Assembly (NCBI GenBank): GCA_949297765.1
Contig: CASFTV010000015.1
Coordinates: 1-64,000 of the forward strand
Reading direction: 5' to 3'
DNA: 64,000 nucleotides
Origin: an uncultured bacterium
Lineage (GTDB): Bacteria; Verrucomicrobiota; Lentisphaeria; Victivallales; UBA1829
In this document: positions 62,089 through 64,000 of the stretch, piece after piece
Layout: each line of letters starts with the position of its first letter
Numbering within the stretch: the first letter of the stretch is position 1
The notes under the pieces: model-generated
The model's input: only the letters and a program-made list of their open reading frames with translations
Database searches by the model: none
What the model was told of the DNA's origin: nothing
Made by a program: the position numbers and the translations under genes

Positions 62089-63252
62089 ATGGCACAGGAT
62101 GAACGGACTTTACTGAAAACAATCAACAAGGGCAGAACGTTTTTCTGGCTGCCGATTCTGGATTTTTATATCCTGCGGGAGTTTCTGATTCCGTTTTCGG
62201 TGCTCTGCTTCACCTTCACGCTGCTGTTCCTGATCGGAGATGTGTTCAACGATCTTTCGGATTTTCTGGAATACAAGGCATCGCCGCTGCTTGCGGCGAA
62301 ATATTTTATTCTGAAGATGCCGGGGAACATCCGTTTTGTACTGCCGATTTCGGTGCTTCTTTCGTGCATGTACAGCATAGCGAATCTCGGGCGGACAAGG
62401 GAAATCACCGCGATGCGCGCGTCGGGCCTCTCAATGCTCCGTTGCGGAGGAGCGATCTACCTTGCGGCGCTCTGCGTGACATTTGTGAATTTCTGGTTCA
62501 ATGAACAGCTGGTGCCGGACTGCGACATGAAGGCAAAAATCCTGATCAAGACCCTCGGCAACGAACAGTACGAGGAACGGATGTATTCCATGCTCCAGTA
62601 CCGGAGTTCCGACAAAACGCGCGACTGGCTCTTCACGGACTTCGACAAAAGCGGCATCCAGAAAAAAGTGATTCTCAAACAGTATAAAGTGGATCCGAAG
62701 GGGAAACGTTATCTGGCATGGGATCTCCATGCGGACGAGGCGGAATACACGCCTGCAGGATGGGTGTTCCGCGGCGTGAAACGGACCCCCTACAGCGAAC
62801 TGATTCACGTTCCTGGAGCCGAAGAACGCTTCCAGGAACTTCGCTTCACACCGGAGGAAATCCCGGAAAACACCGACAACATCCGCAACGCAATCCGTCC
62901 GCCGGACGAGCTTTCCTCCGTGGCGATCTATGCGATTCTGAAGGACAATCCGACAATGGTGCAGTCGCTGAAAAACGTCTATCAGACCATTCTGTATTAC
63001 CGGCTGGCCTTTCCGTGGGTCTGTTTTCTGTGCGTGTTTCTCGGACTTCCGCTTGCCGCGAAAAACGAGCGGGCGGGCATCTTCCTTTCCATTGTGACGG
63101 CGGTCGCTGCAATTGTGGTGTTCCAGATGATGACGGAAATCTTTCTGGTTCTCGGCAAGCAGGGCTATGTGCCTCCGTTCATCGGAGGAGTCGGACCGAC
63201 GCTCGCCTTCCTGTGTTACAGCTACTTCTTTGTCATCCGCAAATCGACCTGA
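62089..63252 (+). CDS. LptF/LptG family lipopolysaccharide export permease
   Basis: 387 residues. Six membrane helices, three at each end ('LIPFSVLCFTFTLLFLIGDV', 'FVLPISVLLSCMYSIANLGR', then 'LAFPWVCFLCVFLGLPLAAK', 'LSIVTAVAAIVVFQMMTEIF', 'PPFIGGVGPTLAFLCYSYFF'), with a periplasmic beta-jellyroll between them ('LVPDCDMKAKILIKTL ... PEEIPENTDNIRNAIRPPDE'). 'NLGRTREITAMRASG' is the coupling-helix motif that meets the LptB ATPase. It pulls LPS out of the inner membrane toward LptC and LptA. Whether it is F or G cannot be told here. Confidence 0.9.
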   Translation: MAQDERTLLKTINKGRTFFWLPILDFYILREFLIPFSVLCFTFTLLFLIGDVFNDLSDFLEYKASPLLAAKYFILKMPGNIRFVLPISVLLSCMYSIANLGRTREITAMRASGLSMLRCGGAIYLAALCVTFVNFWFNEQLVPDCDMKAKILIKTLGNEQYEERMYSMLQYRSSDKTRDWLFTDFDKSGIQKKVILKQYKVDPKGKRYLAWDLHADEAEYTPAGWVFRGVKRTPYSELIHVPGAEERFQELRFTPEEIPENTDNIRNAIRPPDELSSVAIYAILKDNPTMVQSLKNVYQTILYYRLAFPWVCFLCVFLGLPLAAKNERAGIFLSIVTAVAAIVVFQMMTEIFLVLGKQGYVPPFIGGVGPTLAFLCYSYFFVIRKST

Positions 63253-63399
63253 TCCGTTCCGGATGGTCACGAACTGTATCGAAAGAATCACATTTTGTAT
63301 ACATGTTCCTGCTTGAATGAATCCTGTGCAAGGATATATTGAATTCAGAAGCGATCGGCAATGAATTTCAAAATCCAACACAAAAAGGACAGGAGAGAA

Positions 63400-64000
63400 A
63401 TGAAGAACATCCGGATCGGCACAATGGTTCAGGCAAATGCTGGCGCGGGCGACTACATCCGTCAGATCATCCCCTACGGGTTTGAATGTTTTGCGCTGAC
63501 GTATCCCAACGGCAACTTCAAAGGAGTTTCTCCGGAAGAAGTGGCGGAAAAGGTCATGCCGGAGATCAAGGGAAAAGATATTGAAATTTCCAGCATCAGC
63601 GTCTTCGGCAATCCGCTGGAGGAGAGCGAAGAAGGCGCGCTGACTCTGAAGTGCTTCAAGCACGCGATCGAAACGGCACATCTGTTCCGGACCGGTCTGG
63701 TGACCGGATTCACGGGAGCTCTCCGCGGAAAACCGGTGACGGAATCCATGGAACGTTTCAAGGCAGTCTGGACGCCGATGGCGGAATTCGCGGCGGAAAA
63801 AGGAGTCCGGATCGCATTCGAAAACTGCAACATGGGCGGATCGTGGAAAAGCGCCACATGCAACCTTGCAATGAATCCGGCCTGCTGGGAACTGATGTTT
63901 GAAGCGGTTCCGGCGGAAAACTTCGGACTGGAATGGGAACCCTGTCATCAGATGGTGCAGTTGATTGATCCGCTTCCCCAGATCCGCGACTGGGCGCCGC
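63400..64000 (+). CDS. Sugar phosphate isomerase/epimerase-like protein, 3' end beyond window
   Basis: ATG at 63400 with AGGAGAG upstream; open to the right edge (about 200 residues). TIM-barrel AP-endonuclease-2-type protein: 'NIRIGTMVQANAGAGDYIRQ', 'YGFECFALTYPNGNF', 'ISSISVFGNPLEE', 'GVRIAFENCNMGG' and 'FGLEWEPCHQMVQ'. Glu in 'FEN' and 'EWEP' would be metal ligands. Family members isomerise or epimerise sugars; the exact reaction is unknown. The 147 bases before it hold no recognisable gene. Confidence 0.85.
   Translation, partial: MKNIRIGTMVQANAGAGDYIRQIIPYGFECFALTYPNGNFKGVSPEEVAEKVMPEIKGKDIEISSISVFGNPLEESEEGALTLKCFKHAIETAHLFRTGLVTGFTGALRGKPVTESMERFKAVWTPMAEFAAEKGVRIAFENCNMGGSWKSATCNLAMNPACWELMFEAVPAENFGLEWEPCHQMVQLIDPLPQIRDWAP

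Noticed and set aside
1-64000. tRNA or rRNA genes
   Set aside because: I found no convincing cloverleaf or rRNA segment by eye. A covariance search would be needed to exclude a tRNA fully.

Overview
The window looks like chromosome of an anaerobic, polysaccharide-degrading bacterium of the Lentisphaerota (Victivallis-like). This is inference from gene style: three pseudopilin genes (FTLIELL-type N-termini) each sit beside secreted glycoside hydrolases, wHTH-plus-sugar-sensor (GntR/LacI chimera) regulators recur, and the cell has an oxygen-independent class III ribonucleotide reductase and a 2[4Fe-4S] ferredoxin. Host genes are GC-rich. One block (about 3.16-12.86 kb) is clearly more AT-rich.

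Layout. 1-2.6 kb (minus): regulator, pseudopilin, secreted glycosidase running off the left edge. 2.8-12.9 kb: a 9,698-bp integrative element inserted by a large serine recombinase into the last codons of a glyoxalase-fold (VOC) gene. Both att junctions can be read to the base. Rejoining the flanks restores a 123-residue VOC protein, and the element itself carries a second, intact, equally long VOC gene. Other cargo: a GIY-YIG nuclease, a KAP-type NTPase, a zinc-ribbon membrane protein, an AT-rich 542-residue orphan and two long structured non-coding stretches. 13.1-15.3 kb (minus): unsaturated-uronyl-hydrolase-like enzyme plus HpcH/HpaI aldolase. 15.7-20.4 kb (plus): MarR regulator with a tripartite RND efflux pair. 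20.4-26.3 kb (minus): second regulator-pseudopilin-glycosidase cassette, its large hydrolase gene broken by a +1 frameshift.

26.5-30 kb (plus): CBS protein, HdeD-like membrane protein, EF-P with its lysyl-modifying enzyme EpmA, and a NIF3 protein. 30-35.3 kb (minus): AroD, NrdG, a split NrdD whose glycyl-radical domain is a separate small gene, and a Na/Ca antiporter. 35.5-41.8 kb (plus): a giant alpha-2-macroglobulin-like protein and a flavin reductase. 41.8-46.7 kb (minus): GH36 alpha-galactosidase, ferredoxin, prepilin peptidase and three tandem stand-alone F5/8C lectin-like proteins. 46.9-52 kb: CNNM/CorC protein, EamA half-transporter, PanD, and an AraC regulator divergent from a Gfo/Idh dehydrogenase-MDR pair. 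52.2-56.4 kb (plus): third cassette (regulator, stand-alone carbohydrate-binding protein, pseudopilin, GH5). 56.5-64 kb: housekeeping mfd, rpoD with a long repetitive N-terminal tail, rpsU, an LptF/G permease and a truncated sugar-phosphate isomerase-like gene.

How it fits together: three separately regulated cassettes plus the GH36 and GH105-like genes point to degradation of many glycans, with the prepilin peptidase as the plausible processor of the pseudopilins. The most unusual system is the serine-integrase element that destroys a VOC gene while importing a complete replacement whose own integration core has diverged.
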